Shown here: piece by piece, positions 1-8,303 of the stretch
Layout: every line of letters starts with the position of its first letter
How positions within the stretch are numbered: the first letter of the stretch is position 1
Source: Mycolicibacterium neoaurum
Lineage (GTDB): Bacteria; Actinomycetota; Actinomycetes; Mycobacteriales; Mycobacteriaceae
NCBI RefSeq assembly: GCF_036946495.1
Contig: NZ_JAQIIX010000001.1
Location: 496,001-560,000, forward strand
Length of the DNA stretch: 64,000 bases
Direction: 5' to 3'
Program-made: the position numbers and the translations under genes
The notes under the pieces: model-generated
What the model saw: only the letters and a program-made list of their open reading frames with translations
Told to the model about the DNA's origin: nothing
Databases searched by the model: none

Positions 1-951
1 CCCTCATCGACGGCGTCTCGGCGCAGCGGCTGATGATCAGGACTCTGTCGGCGGACCCACACGATCGCGAGATCAGGGTTCCCTGGACGCTGGCGCCCAA
101 GCGGAGCATATCGCGCTCGAGCACGGCGGGCTCGCTGGTGCGCTCGGTGACCGGTACCCGCCTCCGCCGTCGCGGGGCTGGCTCCGACCACGTTGGGGCT
201 GGCCCGCGCCGCCCTACTCGAGCAGCAACTCACCCTGCCGTACCGGGCTCCCAAGACGATGTTCAACGTGCCCATCGGCGGCGCCCGCCGGTGCGCCGCG
301 CAGTCCTGGCCACTGGCACGCATCCGGGCGGTCAAGGCGGCCACCGGTGTCACCGTCAACGACGTCGTGCTGGCCATGTGCGCCGGTGCACTGCGCACCT
401 ACCTCGAAGAGCAGAACGCGTTGCCCGAAACTCCGCTGGTGGCAATGGTTCCGGTGAGTCTGCGCAGTGAGCACGAGCAGGATGCCGGTGGGAACATGGT
501 CGGCACGATCCTGTGCAACCTGGCCACCGACACCGCCGATCCGCTGCGCAGGCTGGAGGCCATCAGCTCCTCGACACGCGACAACAAGCGGGTCTTCAGC
601 GAGCTCCCGCGAACCCAGGCGCTGGCCCTGTCGGGGTTCCTCATCGCTGGGCTGGGCCTGAGCCTGGTCCCCGGCGTCGTGTCCTCGACGCCGCCGCCGT
701 TCAACATCGTCATTTCAAACGTGCCGGGAGCACGAGAGCCGATGTACTGGAACGGCGCCCGGCTCGACGGCAATTACCCCATGTCGATCGCGCTGGATGG
801 TCAGGCCCTCAACATCACGCTGACGAACAACGCAGACAATCTCGATTTCGGACTCGTCGGTTGCCGCCGCAGCGTGCCGCACCTACAGCGGCTGCTCGTG
901 CACCTGGAGGATTCGCTGACCGACCTGGAGAAGGCGGCCGCGGCCATCTGA
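1..951 (+). pseudogene. Wax ester synthase/diacylglycerol acyltransferase (WS/DGAT), 5'-truncated by the window and frameshifted
   Basis: The gene would transfer an acyl group from acyl-CoA to diacylglycerol or a fatty alcohol for storage lipid. The reading frame starting at base 3 opens with LIDGVSAQRL, the end of the family's HHxxxDG active-site motif; the two histidines lie outside the window. This frame loses family similarity around base 150, and similarity resumes in another frame from about base 151 (SAVAGLAPTTLGLARAALL, then PKTMFNVPIGG, NDVVLAMCAGALR, PVSLR and NIVISNVPG) up to the stop at 949-951. The second frame has a stop at 148-150, so the join must fall between about 148 and 190 and needs a one-base slip. 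Either the gene is broken or there is an assembly error. The rest of the C-terminal domain is intact and well conserved. Confidence 0.8.
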
Positions 952-1125
952 GCCGGGCGCGGCCGCAATGCCCTTTGCAGGAACCGCTTTTCGCGATAGA
1001 GCCGGTGTCACGAGACAGGCACCAGTTCGCATCGGATCGGTTTCGGCTCCGACCTGCGGTGTATCTGGGACCTGAGCCGCGATAGGTTTCCCACGTCGCT
1101 TGTCGCCGGCCGAATCAGGAAATCG

Positions 1126-2181
1126 ATGCCATCCACCGCCAACAGGCTCGCAAGCACGTCTGTTGCTACGGCAGGGATGTGGTTGGGCGTGCTGGCCATG
1201 AGTTCCGTTGCTTCTGCCCAGCCGGCGACGAGTCCGGGCGTGCCTTGTCTGGACATGGTCCAGCAGCTCGCCACCAATCCCGAGATCATCCCAGAAGCAG
1301 TCCATGCCGCAGCTGCGGCGCCGGCGTCCGAAGACACCGCAGCCCCGTTGATCGAGGCCGCTGCCGTGCCACCGGCGCCCGAACCGGCGCCCGTTCCGGC
1401 ACCACCGGCGCCCGAACTGTTCGCCGAACCCGTCCCCGAGCCCATCGCGGGACTGCCGGCCCCAGCGCCTGTCGCGACCGAGACACTGGACCTGATATCG
1501 CCTGCGCTGGCCGGACCGCCTCCTGCACAACCATTGTCGGGCGCGCCGATCGGTCCGCCGGCACAGGCGGTACCCGTGGTGCCGGTTCCTGCGCTACCCG
1601 CCGCGGCACCGGTACCGGTACCAGTGACGGGCGCGGCGCCGGCGGTCACTCCGGCCGCCGCACCGTTGTCGCAGGCCGCCGCCGCGGTACCTCCCGCGGC
1701 GCCCGTCGTCGAGTCGGCGGTCGCGGCACCTGAACCCGCAGCGGCTCCCGCACCTCCCCCGGTGCCGGTGGTGGCCGAAATCGCGGCGCCGGCGCCGATT
1801 CCCGAAGTCGTCGAGACCGTCCCGGTTCCGGTCGAACCCGCAGCAGCCACGCTGGTCGAGGCTGCCGCTCCGATTCCGGCGGCCGTTGCACCCATCGACT
1901 CCGCGGCGGCCGCGTCGGCTGCGGCCATATCGGCCCCGACTGCTGCCGCGCTGGCCACCGATACCGTCCTGCCCGCCATCGCCTCGGCGCCCGCGGTCTT
2001 GGCCGCGACTCCGCCGCCACCGCTGGCCCTACCGGAAATGCCGGGCCTGCCGGTCCAGCTGCCCGCCGCGATCCCGTTCCCGGGCGATCTGGTGTGCGAG
2101 GGCACCGCCTGGTCGGCGACCACGCAACCCACCCAGGACGACACCACCTCCGCGCCCGATGTGGCGCGAACGGATTGGTAG
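1126..2181 (+). CDS. Exported Ala/Pro-rich protein of unknown function
   Basis: This 351-residue protein has an N-terminal signal peptide with a hydrophobic core around residues 12-26 and a likely cut after ASA at residue 31. The mature chain begins with a short ordered-looking stretch containing one cysteine (PGVPCLDMVQQLATNPEIIPEA). About 270 residues follow that are almost only Ala, Pro, Val and Glu in irregular PAPEP/AAP runs. It ends with a less biased tail carrying a second cysteine (FPGDLVCEGTAWSATT). Start: AGGAA lies a few bases before the ATG. Low-complexity coding gives a long open frame on the opposite strand too, but only this strand has a signal peptide and a plausible start. 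It may be a cell-wall-associated protein; no function can be assigned. Confidence 0.7.
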   Translation: MPSTANRLASTSVATAGMWLGVLAMSSVASAQPATSPGVPCLDMVQQLATNPEIIPEAVHAAAAAPASEDTAAPLIEAAAVPPAPEPAPVPAPPAPELFAEPVPEPIAGLPAPAPVATETLDLISPALAGPPPAQPLSGAPIGPPAQAVPVVPVPALPAAAPVPVPVTGAAPAVTPAAAPLSQAAAAVPPAAPVVESAVAAPEPAAAPAPPPVPVVAEIAAPAPIPEVVETVPVPVEPAAATLVEAAAPIPAAVAPIDSAAAASAAAISAPTAAALATDTVLPAIASAPAVLAATPPPPLALPEMPGLPVQLPAAIPFPGDLVCEGTAWSATTQPTQDDTTSAPDVARTDW

Positions 2182-2228
2182 CCGACACCTACGTCGCAAA
2201 TAACCTGCGAGTCAACAGTTTTGAGCGA

Positions 2229-2894
2229 TCAGGGGGCAGGCACGCCGGGGGCACGCACCACCACCGGAACGGCGGGGAAGTAGATCGCCATCTCCGATCG
2301 GCACTTGCGCAGCGCGGCGGTCGCATAGCCCTTCTTGCGACATTCCGGATGGATCCAGACGCGCACCTCGACTTCGTGGTCGATCAACTCGCCGAGCACC
2401 ATGCCGACCTTGCGATCCCCCTCCAGCGCGACGAACCAGGCCGCCTCTTCGGCGTCGACCCTGCCGAGCGCGGCGTCGATCTCATCGTCAAGGCTGCCCG
2501 CGGGACCGCCCCTACCGTCGCCGGCGGTGTGCATGTCTTCGAGGCGGGCACCGAAGATATCGCGGTCCTCGGTGCCGGAGAAGGTGCGCAGCACCAGACT
2601 CTCGGATCCTGAAGCGGGGCGGTCGTTGAGGGTGAAGGTCAGCTGGCTGTTGAGATCCTCCAACTCGGCCGCGATGCTGCGGCGCGAATCCTTGGTCAGC
2701 TTGTCGAAGGACAGCCCGAACACCGCCTCACTGCCCGCATGCGTGGTGCCGAGCAGCTCGGCGATCGCCGCGACGGCGGCATCACGGTCATCGGAGTCGA
2801 CGATGATGTCGAGCACCTCGTGCCTGCGGTCGAGAGCCTTGAGCAAGGCATCGGTGATATCACGACGGGCGGCAGCACGATCCAGATCGGTCAT
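2229..2894 (-). CDS. GNAT acetyltransferase with a GyrA/ParC-like N-terminal helical segment
   Basis: The 221-residue protein combines two parts. Residues 1-85 (RDITDALLKALDRRHEVLDI and VFGLSFDKLTKDSRRSI) resemble the long coiled-coil arm region of type IIA topoisomerase A subunits, where a similar helix-turn pattern with 'HEVLDIIxxSxDRDAAVxxI' occurs. Residues 100-215 read as a GNAT fold: WFVALEGDRKVGMVLGEL (beta4) and then VWIHPECRKKGYATAALRKC, which is the acetyl-CoA-binding R/QxxGxG/A motif in the form RKKGYA. The expected role is N-acetylation of an unknown substrate. No topoisomerase catalytic residues are present. It stands alone, convergent with the exported protein upstream. The domain reading is from pattern recognition, not a search. 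Confidence 0.65.
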   Translation of the reverse strand: MTDLDRAAARRDITDALLKALDRRHEVLDIIVDSDDRDAAVAAIAELLGTTHAGSEAVFGLSFDKLTKDSRRSIAAELEDLNSQLTFTLNDRPASGSESLVLRTFSGTEDRDIFGARLEDMHTAGDGRGGPAGSLDDEIDAALGRVDAEEAAWFVALEGDRKVGMVLGELIDHEVEVRVWIHPECRKKGYATAALRKCRSEMAIYFPAVPVVVRAPGVPAP

Positions 2895-2971
2895 GCCCCA
2901 ACCTTAGACCCGAGCGATCCGCTTCTCGTCGAATCGCCGCGCCATGGAACACGTGTGGCGGGTGCGCAAGG

Positions 2972-3619
2972 TCAGCTCTGCTCGGGGGGCGGGAACAGAC
3001 CCTCCCGCAACAGCGTGTCCACCGAGGTCTGCCAACGGTCGAGTTGGGATGGGGCGGTGAACGGTTCGGGCAGATGACGCTCGATATGCGGTCGCAGACT
3101 CACCGCCCCCAGGGCGAGCACCAGCGCATTCGTCGCCGCCCACACCACGTCGATATCGGGGCGCGCCTCGCCGCTGTCGGCACGTGCCTGCCAGCGTGCG
3201 ACGCCGACCTCGAAGAGGCGGTCGAAGACCACGTGCCCCAGCGCACTGCCGTCGACCAATGCGCGGCCGAGATAGGCCGCCACGTCCGGGTGCTCGGCAA
3301 GTATCCGATTCACCCGGCGACCCACCTCGGAGATCGAATCGGAGGTTCGCTCGTCGATCGGCTGGGCCATCGGCGTGATCACCACGTCGATGACGTACTC
3401 GTCGACGGCCTTGATCAGCCCGGCTTTCGTCGCGAAGTGATGCTGCACCAACCCCAGGGACACCCCCGCGGCCGCGGCCACGCCGCGCAGCGTCGTCGCG
3501 GCAGCCCCCTGCGCGGCGAAGCTCGCCAGCGCCGCATGGCGAATTCTGTCGATACTGCGCGGTTCTGCCACGCCCGGTCCGCCGCCCTCTGCGCTCACAT
3601 GAGTAACCGTAGTCAACAT
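2972..3619 (-). CDS. TetR-family transcriptional regulator
   Basis: This is a cytoplasmic one-component regulator of 215 residues. The N-terminal HTH is clear: IRHAALASFAAQGAAATTLRG followed by VAAAAGVSLGLVQHHFATK, the recognition helix ending in the typical Y/HHF-x-x-K. The C-terminal ligand domain (about residues 70-210) matches no specific subfamily I can name. Start: GTG at 3622 and ATG at 3619 are in frame; ATG 3619 is preferred because GGAGG lies just upstream at the normal distance. It is transcribed away from the WhiB6-like gene across about 80 bases that contain an imperfect inverted repeat, so it probably represses itself and perhaps the whiB gene. Confidence 0.85.
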   Translation of the reverse strand: MLTTVTHVSAEGGGPGVAEPRSIDRIRHAALASFAAQGAAATTLRGVAAAAGVSLGLVQHHFATKAGLIKAVDEYVIDVVITPMAQPIDERTSDSISEVGRRVNRILAEHPDVAAYLGRALVDGSALGHVVFDRLFEVGVARWQARADSGEARPDIDVVWAATNALVLALGAVSLRPHIERHLPEPFTAPSQLDRWQTSVDTLLREGLFPPPEQS

Positions 3620-3654
3620 CACTCCTCCACCGCCTCGACGGTAAAGACGAATTT

Positions 3655-3672
3655 ACGATACAAACGTATTGT
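3655..3672. promoter_or_regulatory. Candidate TetR operator (imperfect 18-bp inverted repeat)
   Basis: ACGATAC-aaac-GTATTGT: 7-base arms that pair except for one position, in the 81-base gap between the divergent tetR and whiB6-like genes. The size and symmetry fit a TetR dimer site. Assignment to the adjacent TetR is inference. Confidence 0.45.
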
Positions 3673-3700
3673 CGAGTTCGGAGTTTTGGAAGGGGGGAAC

Positions 3701-3979
3701 ATGCATCCGATAACGGCAGCCGAGGGGATGTGGACGGCACCGTGCACGCAAGATCCCGACCGTTGGACGACGACCGCCGACGAGGGAGCCAAAGCGCTGT
3801 GCCGCGCCTGTCCACGGCGCTGGCAGTGCGCGAAGGAGGCCTGCGTGACACCGGGCGCCGAGGGACTGTGGGCCGGGATCGTGCTTCCGCCCGCCGGTCG
3901 CAGTCGGCAGTTCGCCCTCAAACAACTGCGCTCGCTCGCTGAACGCAATGGAGTGTCCGTGCGGCGCCGATCGAGCTGA
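3701..3979 (+). CDS. whiB6: WhiB-family iron-sulfur regulator, WhiB6-like
   Basis: This 92-residue protein has the four WhiB cysteines: C15, then C34-x2-C37-x5-C43 (LCRACPRRWQC). They would bind a 4Fe-4S cluster that senses NO/O2. The GLWAG turn and a basic C-terminus (SVRRRSS) follow. The string CTQDPDRWTTT, the CRACPRRW motif and QLRSLAERNG closely recall M. tuberculosis WhiB6 (Rv3862c, from memory), which controls ESX-1 genes. No ESX-1 gene is in this window, so this is either a relocated whiB6 or a paralog. An extra cysteine, C48, follows the cluster motif. The ATG at 3701 is preceded by a G-rich GGGGGGAA that can serve as the ribosome site. It is divergent from tetR. Confidence 0.8.
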   Translation: MHPITAAEGMWTAPCTQDPDRWTTTADEGAKALCRACPRRWQCAKEACVTPGAEGLWAGIVLPPAGRSRQFALKQLRSLAERNGVSVRRRSS

Positions 3980-4034
3980 CCGCAACCCGCAGGCCAGGGT
4001 GTTTCGGCACTGTTAGCCATGACACACTCTGCTG

Positions 4035-4955
4035 ATGGTTCCACCCATCGAACGCCCCAAACTGGAGGGCAATGTGGCGGTCAGCGCAGACCGCCAACTC
4101 GGATTCGCCGAGTTCGGTGACCCACACGGCCGGGCGATCTTCTGGTTGCACGGCACGCCCGGGGCACGACGCCAGATACCTGCCGAGGCTCGGGCGTATG
4201 CCGAACTGGAGAAAATCCGGTTGATCGGGGTCGACCGGCCCGGCATCGGCGCCTCGACACCACACCAATACCCGAACGTGCTGGCCTTTGCCGCAGATCT
4301 GGGCACGATCGCCGATACCCTCGGCATCGACGAGTTCGCGGTCGTCGGACTGTCCGGTGGCGGACCGTACACGCTGGCCGCCGCCGCGGCCATGTCCGAT
4401 CGGGTGGTCGCGGCCGGTGTGCTCGGTGGCGTGGCGCCCTACGTCGGACCCGATGGCATCACCAGCCCTCTGATGAACCTGGGCTCGACGGTGGCTCCCG
4501 TCCTGCACCTCGCCGGGGCGCCCATCCGGTTGGCTGCGGCGACGGTGATCAAGATCGTCGCGCCGATCGGCTCACCGGCGCTGGACCTCTACGCACGCGT
4601 CTCCCCCGAGGGCGACCGCAAGTTGCTCGGCCGCCCGGAGTTCAAGGCCATGTTCCTCGACGATCTGCTCAACGGCAGCCGCAAACAGTTGGCGGCACCG
4701 TTCTACGACATCGTCGACTTCGTCAGAGACTGGGGCTTCCGGCTCGACGAGGTAAAAGTGCCGGTGCGCTGGTGGCACGGCGACAAGGATCACATCGTCC
4801 CCTTTGCCCACGGCGCGCATGCGGTGTCGCGGCTCCCCGATGCCGAGATGACGGTGCTGTCCGGGGAAAGCCATCTCGGGGGGCTCGGTCGCGCCGAAGA
4901 GATCCTCCGTACGATGTTGGACATCTGGGATCGCGAGAGGCCCAACTCTCGCTGA
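4035..4955 (+). CDS. Alpha/beta-hydrolase
   Basis: A 306-residue soluble hydrolase of the alpha/beta fold. Visible elements are the oxyanion HGTPG at residues 39-43, the nucleophile elbow GLSGGG with Ser107, an acid in GDKDHIVP, and a late histidine in GESHLGG. The cap region (about 130-220) is hydrophobic, suggesting a lipophilic ester, epoxide or lactone substrate. There is no signal peptide. The F420-type oxidoreductase begins 14 bases downstream with its own ribosome site, so the two are likely co-transcribed. The true substrate cannot be read from the sequence. Confidence 0.8.
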   Translation: MVPPIERPKLEGNVAVSADRQLGFAEFGDPHGRAIFWLHGTPGARRQIPAEARAYAELEKIRLIGVDRPGIGASTPHQYPNVLAFAADLGTIADTLGIDEFAVVGLSGGGPYTLAAAAAMSDRVVAAGVLGGVAPYVGPDGITSPLMNLGSTVAPVLHLAGAPIRLAAATVIKIVAPIGSPALDLYARVSPEGDRKLLGRPEFKAMFLDDLLNGSRKQLAAPFYDIVDFVRDWGFRLDEVKVPVRWWHGDKDHIVPFAHGAHAVSRLPDAEMTVLSGESHLGGLGRAEEILRTMLDIWDRERPNSR

Positions 4956-4969
4956 AAGGAGTTCGGCAC

Positions 4970-5830
4970 GTGGATCTTTCGGGCACCGGCATCTGGAGCT
5001 CACACCTACGCTACGGTGACGCCGGGCAGGCCGCCGAGGCGGTGGCCGAGCTGGAGCAGCTGGGTTATCCGGCGGTCTGGATCCCGGATGTGGGCGGGCC
5101 GGTGCTCGAATCGGTGGAGAACCTGCTGGCGGCGACCACGAGCATCACCGTGGCCACCGGCATCCTGAACCTCTGGATGCATGCCCCGGCGGAAGTGGCT
5201 GCCGCACACGCGCGACTGCAGGCAGCCCACGGCCGGCGGTTCCTGCTGGGCATCGGTGTCAGCCATGCCCCGCTGATCGACTCGAAATCCCCCGGGACCT
5301 ACCGCAAGCCACTGGCAGCGACCGCGGCCTTCTTGGACGGTCTCGACAACGCCGAGCAGCCGGTGGCCCCCGAAGATCGCGTGCTGGCCGCGCTGGGTCC
5401 GAAGATGCTGACCCTTGCCGCCGATCGCTCCCGTGGCGCCCACCCCTACCTGGTGACCCCGGAGCACACCGCGACAGCGCGTGAGGTCCTCGGAACCGGG
5501 CCCCTGCTACTGCCGGAGCAGACCGCGGTGCTCAGCGACGACGCAGCTGCCGCCCGCGGTATCGCCCGTGACTGGGTGCGAAATTACCTGGCGATGCCCA
5601 ACTACGCGAACAACCTGCTGCGGTCCGGATTCACCGAGGACGATGTCCACAATGTGAGCGACCGGCTGGTCGACGCCATCGTGGTATCCGGTGACGAGGA
5701 GGCGATCCTGGCGCGGGTCAACGAGCACAAAGCCGCTGGTGCCGATCATGTGTGCGTGCAGATCCTCGACGCCGACCCGTCGGCAATGCCGATGGCGCAG
5801 TGGCGCAGGCTGGCACCGGTTCTGAACTGA
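4970..5830 (+). CDS. LLM-class (F420-dependent-type) oxidoreductase
   Basis: This 286-residue TIM-barrel flavin/F420 enzyme has the family's N-terminal pattern (SGTGIWSSHLRYGD, AEAVAELEQLGYPAVWIPD), a central FLLGIGVSH loop, and a late GADHVCVQIL strand. The GTG at 4970 is chosen because AAAGGA sits 9-10 bases upstream and because the similarity begins at VDLSGTG. In mycobacteria this family mostly uses reduced F420, but sequence alone does not separate F420 from FMN users. The coupled hydrolase upstream suggests a shared pathway, perhaps degradation of an alkanal or lactone-like compound; that is inference. Confidence 0.8.
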   Translation: MDLSGTGIWSSHLRYGDAGQAAEAVAELEQLGYPAVWIPDVGGPVLESVENLLAATTSITVATGILNLWMHAPAEVAAAHARLQAAHGRRFLLGIGVSHAPLIDSKSPGTYRKPLAATAAFLDGLDNAEQPVAPEDRVLAALGPKMLTLAADRSRGAHPYLVTPEHTATAREVLGTGPLLLPEQTAVLSDDAAAARGIARDWVRNYLAMPNYANNLLRSGFTEDDVHNVSDRLVDAIVVSGDEEAILARVNEHKAAGADHVCVQILDADPSAMPMAQWRRLAPVLN

Positions 5831-5847
5831 CGTCTCGCCGGTTCAGG

Positions 5848-7128
5848 TCACGACAGCGTGGTGCCCCCCAGGTGCTCGCGCAGTAGATGCATCGCGACGG
5901 TGGTCGACCGTTCGCGGACATCGCTGCGGTCTCCCGGCAAGTGCAGCGTCCGCGCCACGGTGTCGCGACCGGCCAGGGCCAACCCGAAGCACACCGTGCC
6001 CACCGGTTTCAGCTCCGATCCCCCGCCGGGGCCGGCGATCCCGGTGATGCCCACCGCCGTGTCGACGCCGAACCTGGCGAGCGCACCGTCGGCCATCGCC
6101 CGAGCGACCGGTTCGGACACCGCGCCGTGCTGGGCGATCAGGGCCTCGTCGACGCCGAGCAGCTCGATCTTGGCCTCGTTGGAGTAGGACACCACCCCGC
6201 CTGTGAGATAGGCAGACGAACCGGCTCGGTCGGCCAGTCGGGCCGCCAGCAGCCCGGCCGTGCACGATTCCGCGGTGGCGATGGTCCGTCCGGCAAGCAA
6301 TCCGGCGATCTGATCGTCGATCAGGGAACCGTCCTCGGAGAACAGCTCTCGTGGATAGCGGTCGCGCAGCAGATCGACGAGCGCGGTGTAGCTGTCGGCG
6401 GCCTCGGGCTCATACCGGGTGACGATCTCCAACTCCCCGCGCCGCAGGCAGGTGGTGATCTCCAGGTCGTCGAATCCGGCAACCCGGGACTGGGCCTCGC
6501 GCAGGGTTTCTGCCAGCCCGGACTCGGGCAGCCCGAACATCCGCACCGTCTGCTGTAAGTACCGGGTGCGTCCGGCTATCGCCTGCTGGACAGCGTCGGT
6601 GGCGACCGCGGTCGACCACATCGGCTGCAACTCCCGCGGCGGGCCGGGCAGCACCACCACGGTGGGCAGATGCTCGGAATGCAGGACGACACCGGGGGCG
6701 GTGCCGACCGGCTCGAGGATCAGGGCACCCACCGGAACCATCGCCTGTTTGCGATTGGCCGCCATCACGGCGTCGAAATCCACACCAGGTCTGCTCGCGC
6801 CGAGCCGGCGCAAGATGGCCGCGATGCGTTGTTCCAGCTCGTCGTCCAGGACGAGATCGCGCCCGTAGAACCCGGCGACGGTCGCGACCGTCAGATCATC
6901 GGCGGTCGGGCCGAGCCCACCGCTGGTGATGATGAGATCGACATGCTGACCCGCCAAGAACACCAGCTGTGCGGTGAGATCCTCGGCGCGGTCACCACAT
7001 TGCGTGATGTGCGCCAGCTCGACACCCAACTCCAGCAGCCGGTCGGCCAACCACGGACCGTTGAGATCACGGACCCGACCGGTCAGCACTTCGGTCCCGG
7101 TGATCACGATCCCGGCGCGCACGCTCAT
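5848..7128 (-). CDS. cinA: CinA: competence/damage-inducible protein with nicotinamide-nucleotide amidohydrolase domain
   Basis: The 426-residue length is standard. The N-terminal MoaB/MogA-like domain (residues 1-170) carries GTEVLTGRVRDLNG and IITSGGLGPTADD, the COG1058 ADP-ribose pyrophosphatase-type signature. The C-terminal PncC domain has TAESCTAGLLAARL, GGVVSYSNEAK and GITGIAGPGGG, which deamidates NMN to nicotinate mononucleotide in pyridine-nucleotide recycling. All motifs look intact. It is convergent with the LLM oxidoreductase and lies 25 bases from a small downstream-facing gene on the same strand. Confidence 0.93.
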   Translation of the reverse strand: MSVRAGIVITGTEVLTGRVRDLNGPWLADRLLELGVELAHITQCGDRAEDLTAQLVFLAGQHVDLIITSGGLGPTADDLTVATVAGFYGRDLVLDDELEQRIAAILRRLGASRPGVDFDAVMAANRKQAMVPVGALILEPVGTAPGVVLHSEHLPTVVVLPGPPRELQPMWSTAVATDAVQQAIAGRTRYLQQTVRMFGLPESGLAETLREAQSRVAGFDDLEITTCLRRGELEIVTRYEPEAADSYTALVDLLRDRYPRELFSEDGSLIDDQIAGLLAGRTIATAESCTAGLLAARLADRAGSSAYLTGGVVSYSNEAKIELLGVDEALIAQHGAVSEPVARAMADGALARFGVDTAVGITGIAGPGGGSELKPVGTVCFGLALAGRDTVARTLHLPGDRSDVRERSTTVAMHLLREHLGGTTLS

Positions 7129-7153
7129 ATCTCAAGCCTAGGCAGCGCGACAC

Positions 7154-7378
7154 TCAGCGGGACAGCCAGCCCTTCACCGTGTCGAGCTCGCGGGTGTACT
7201 GCTCCATCATGTCGTCGTGGTAGCGCGAGCCACCGGAGAGCGCGTCGTCACCAGCCCAGATCACCCGGATTCGGGTCGCATCACGCAGATAGACGTCGAC
7301 GCGGTCGACCGTACGCCGGTTCCATCCCTTGTCGGCGGTGAAGTCGGCGAGGGCCTGCCGTTCCGTTCCGTCAGCCAT
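7154..7378 (-). CDS. Small conserved-looking hypothetical protein
   Basis: This 74-residue acidic protein is rich in charged residues (NRRTVDRVDVYLRDATRIRV, IWAGDDALSGGSRYHD), with a predicted beta-alpha arrangement and no signal peptide or cysteine. A GGAGGA ribosome site lies directly upstream of the ATG at 7378. Codon use matches its neighbours, supporting a real gene. It lies directly upstream of cinA on the same strand (25-base gap), so it may be the first gene of a cinA transcript. I cannot name a family. Confidence 0.65.
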   Translation of the reverse strand: MADGTERQALADFTADKGWNRRTVDRVDVYLRDATRIRVIWAGDDALSGGSRYHDDMMEQYTRELDTVKGWLSR

Positions 7379-7456
7379 GGGTCCTCCTCTGTCGGCTACC
7401 CGCCATCCTGCCCTGTGCGGTGGCGGGCGCCTCGAGCGGTGCCGGTCGGCACCGGA

Positions 7457-8200
7457 TCAGAAGAGGTCCTTGTGCGGGACGTCGGTCACCAGGCCACCGT
7501 CGACGACGAATTCCGCGCCGGTGGAAAAGGACGACTCGTCGCTGGTCAGGAACACGATGAAGGTCGCCACCTCTTCGGAAGTACCGGGGCGCCCCAGCGG
7601 CGAGGTGACCATGTCATCGGGGAAATGCTTGGTCATCGGCGTACGGATGAACCCGGGGTGCACCGAGTTGATCCGGATGTTGAACTTGCCGAGCTCGATC
7701 GCGGCAGATTTCGCCAGACCGCGAACGGCCCACTTGGAGGCCACATACGGGTGCACCATGGGTGCACCGCGCAAGCCTTCGATCGAGGAAACGTTGATGA
7801 TCGATCCGCCACCGGCGGCCTTCATCTGCTCGACGACGGCCTGCATGCCCAGGAAGGTGCCGGTGAGGTTGACGTCGATGACCTTCTGCCATTTCGTCAT
7901 GTCGAACTGGCCGATCTTGCCCAGCGCGACGATGCCGGCATTGTTGACCAGTGTGGTGACCTTGCCGTAGGTCTCGACGGCAAGATTGACCGCGGCATCC
8001 CACTGATCGGCCTGGGTGACGTCGAGGTGGATGTACCGTGCGGCATCGCCGATTTCGGCTGCCAGCGCCTCACCCTTGTCATCGAGGATGTCGCCGATCA
8101 CCACCTTGGCGCCCTCGGCCACCAACATCCGGGCGTGCGCGGCGCCCATCCCCTGCGCCCCACCGCTGATCAGTACAACTTTGTCGTCCACGCGTCCCAT
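7457..8200 (-). CDS. Short-chain dehydrogenase, hydroxysteroid-dehydrogenase-like (FabG3 type)
   Basis: A 247-residue classical SDR: SGGAQGMG nucleotide motif at about residues 13-20, NNAG in the centre, the catalytic Ser in NVSS, and YVASK (Tyr and Lys) near residue 155. The overall pattern, including GAAHARMLVAEGAKVVIGD and STGAEFVVDGG, recalls M. tuberculosis FabG3/Rv2002, a 20-beta/3-alpha-hydroxysteroid dehydrogenase (from memory). The start is set at 8200 (MGRVDDKVV); an upstream in-frame extension to 8248 would run into the KstR box. The box 34 bases upstream of the ATG supports a role in sterol oxidation. Confidence 0.85.
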   Translation of the reverse strand: MGRVDDKVVLISGGAQGMGAAHARMLVAEGAKVVIGDILDDKGEALAAEIGDAARYIHLDVTQADQWDAAVNLAVETYGKVTTLVNNAGIVALGKIGQFDMTKWQKVIDVNLTGTFLGMQAVVEQMKAAGGGSIINVSSIEGLRGAPMVHPYVASKWAVRGLAKSAAIELGKFNIRINSVHPGFIRTPMTKHFPDDMVTSPLGRPGTSEEVATFIVFLTSDESSFSTGAEFVVDGGLVTDVPHKDLF

Positions 8201-8233
8201 GCGCGCACACGCTACCGCACGCCATGACCGAAC

Positions 8234-8247
8234 TAGAACCTGTTCCA
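8234..8247. promoter_or_regulatory. KstR box
   Basis: TAGAACCTGTTCCA fits the published KstR consensus TnnAACnnGTTnnA at all eight fixed positions. It lies in the 103-base gap between the divergent SDR (start 8200) and the DapB-like gene (start 8304), so one site could repress both until a sterol CoA-thioester is present. Confidence 0.8.
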
Positions 8248-8303
8248 ATTCGCGGCCGAACCGCGCATACTGCGATCAGACCACACACTGTCAGGAGATT
8301 CGT

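Noticed and set aside
1008..2147. Long open frame on the minus strand opposite the Ala/Pro-rich exported protein
   Set aside because: Low-complexity Ala/Gly/Thr sequence, no signal or family pattern; it is the shadow of GC-biased repeats.
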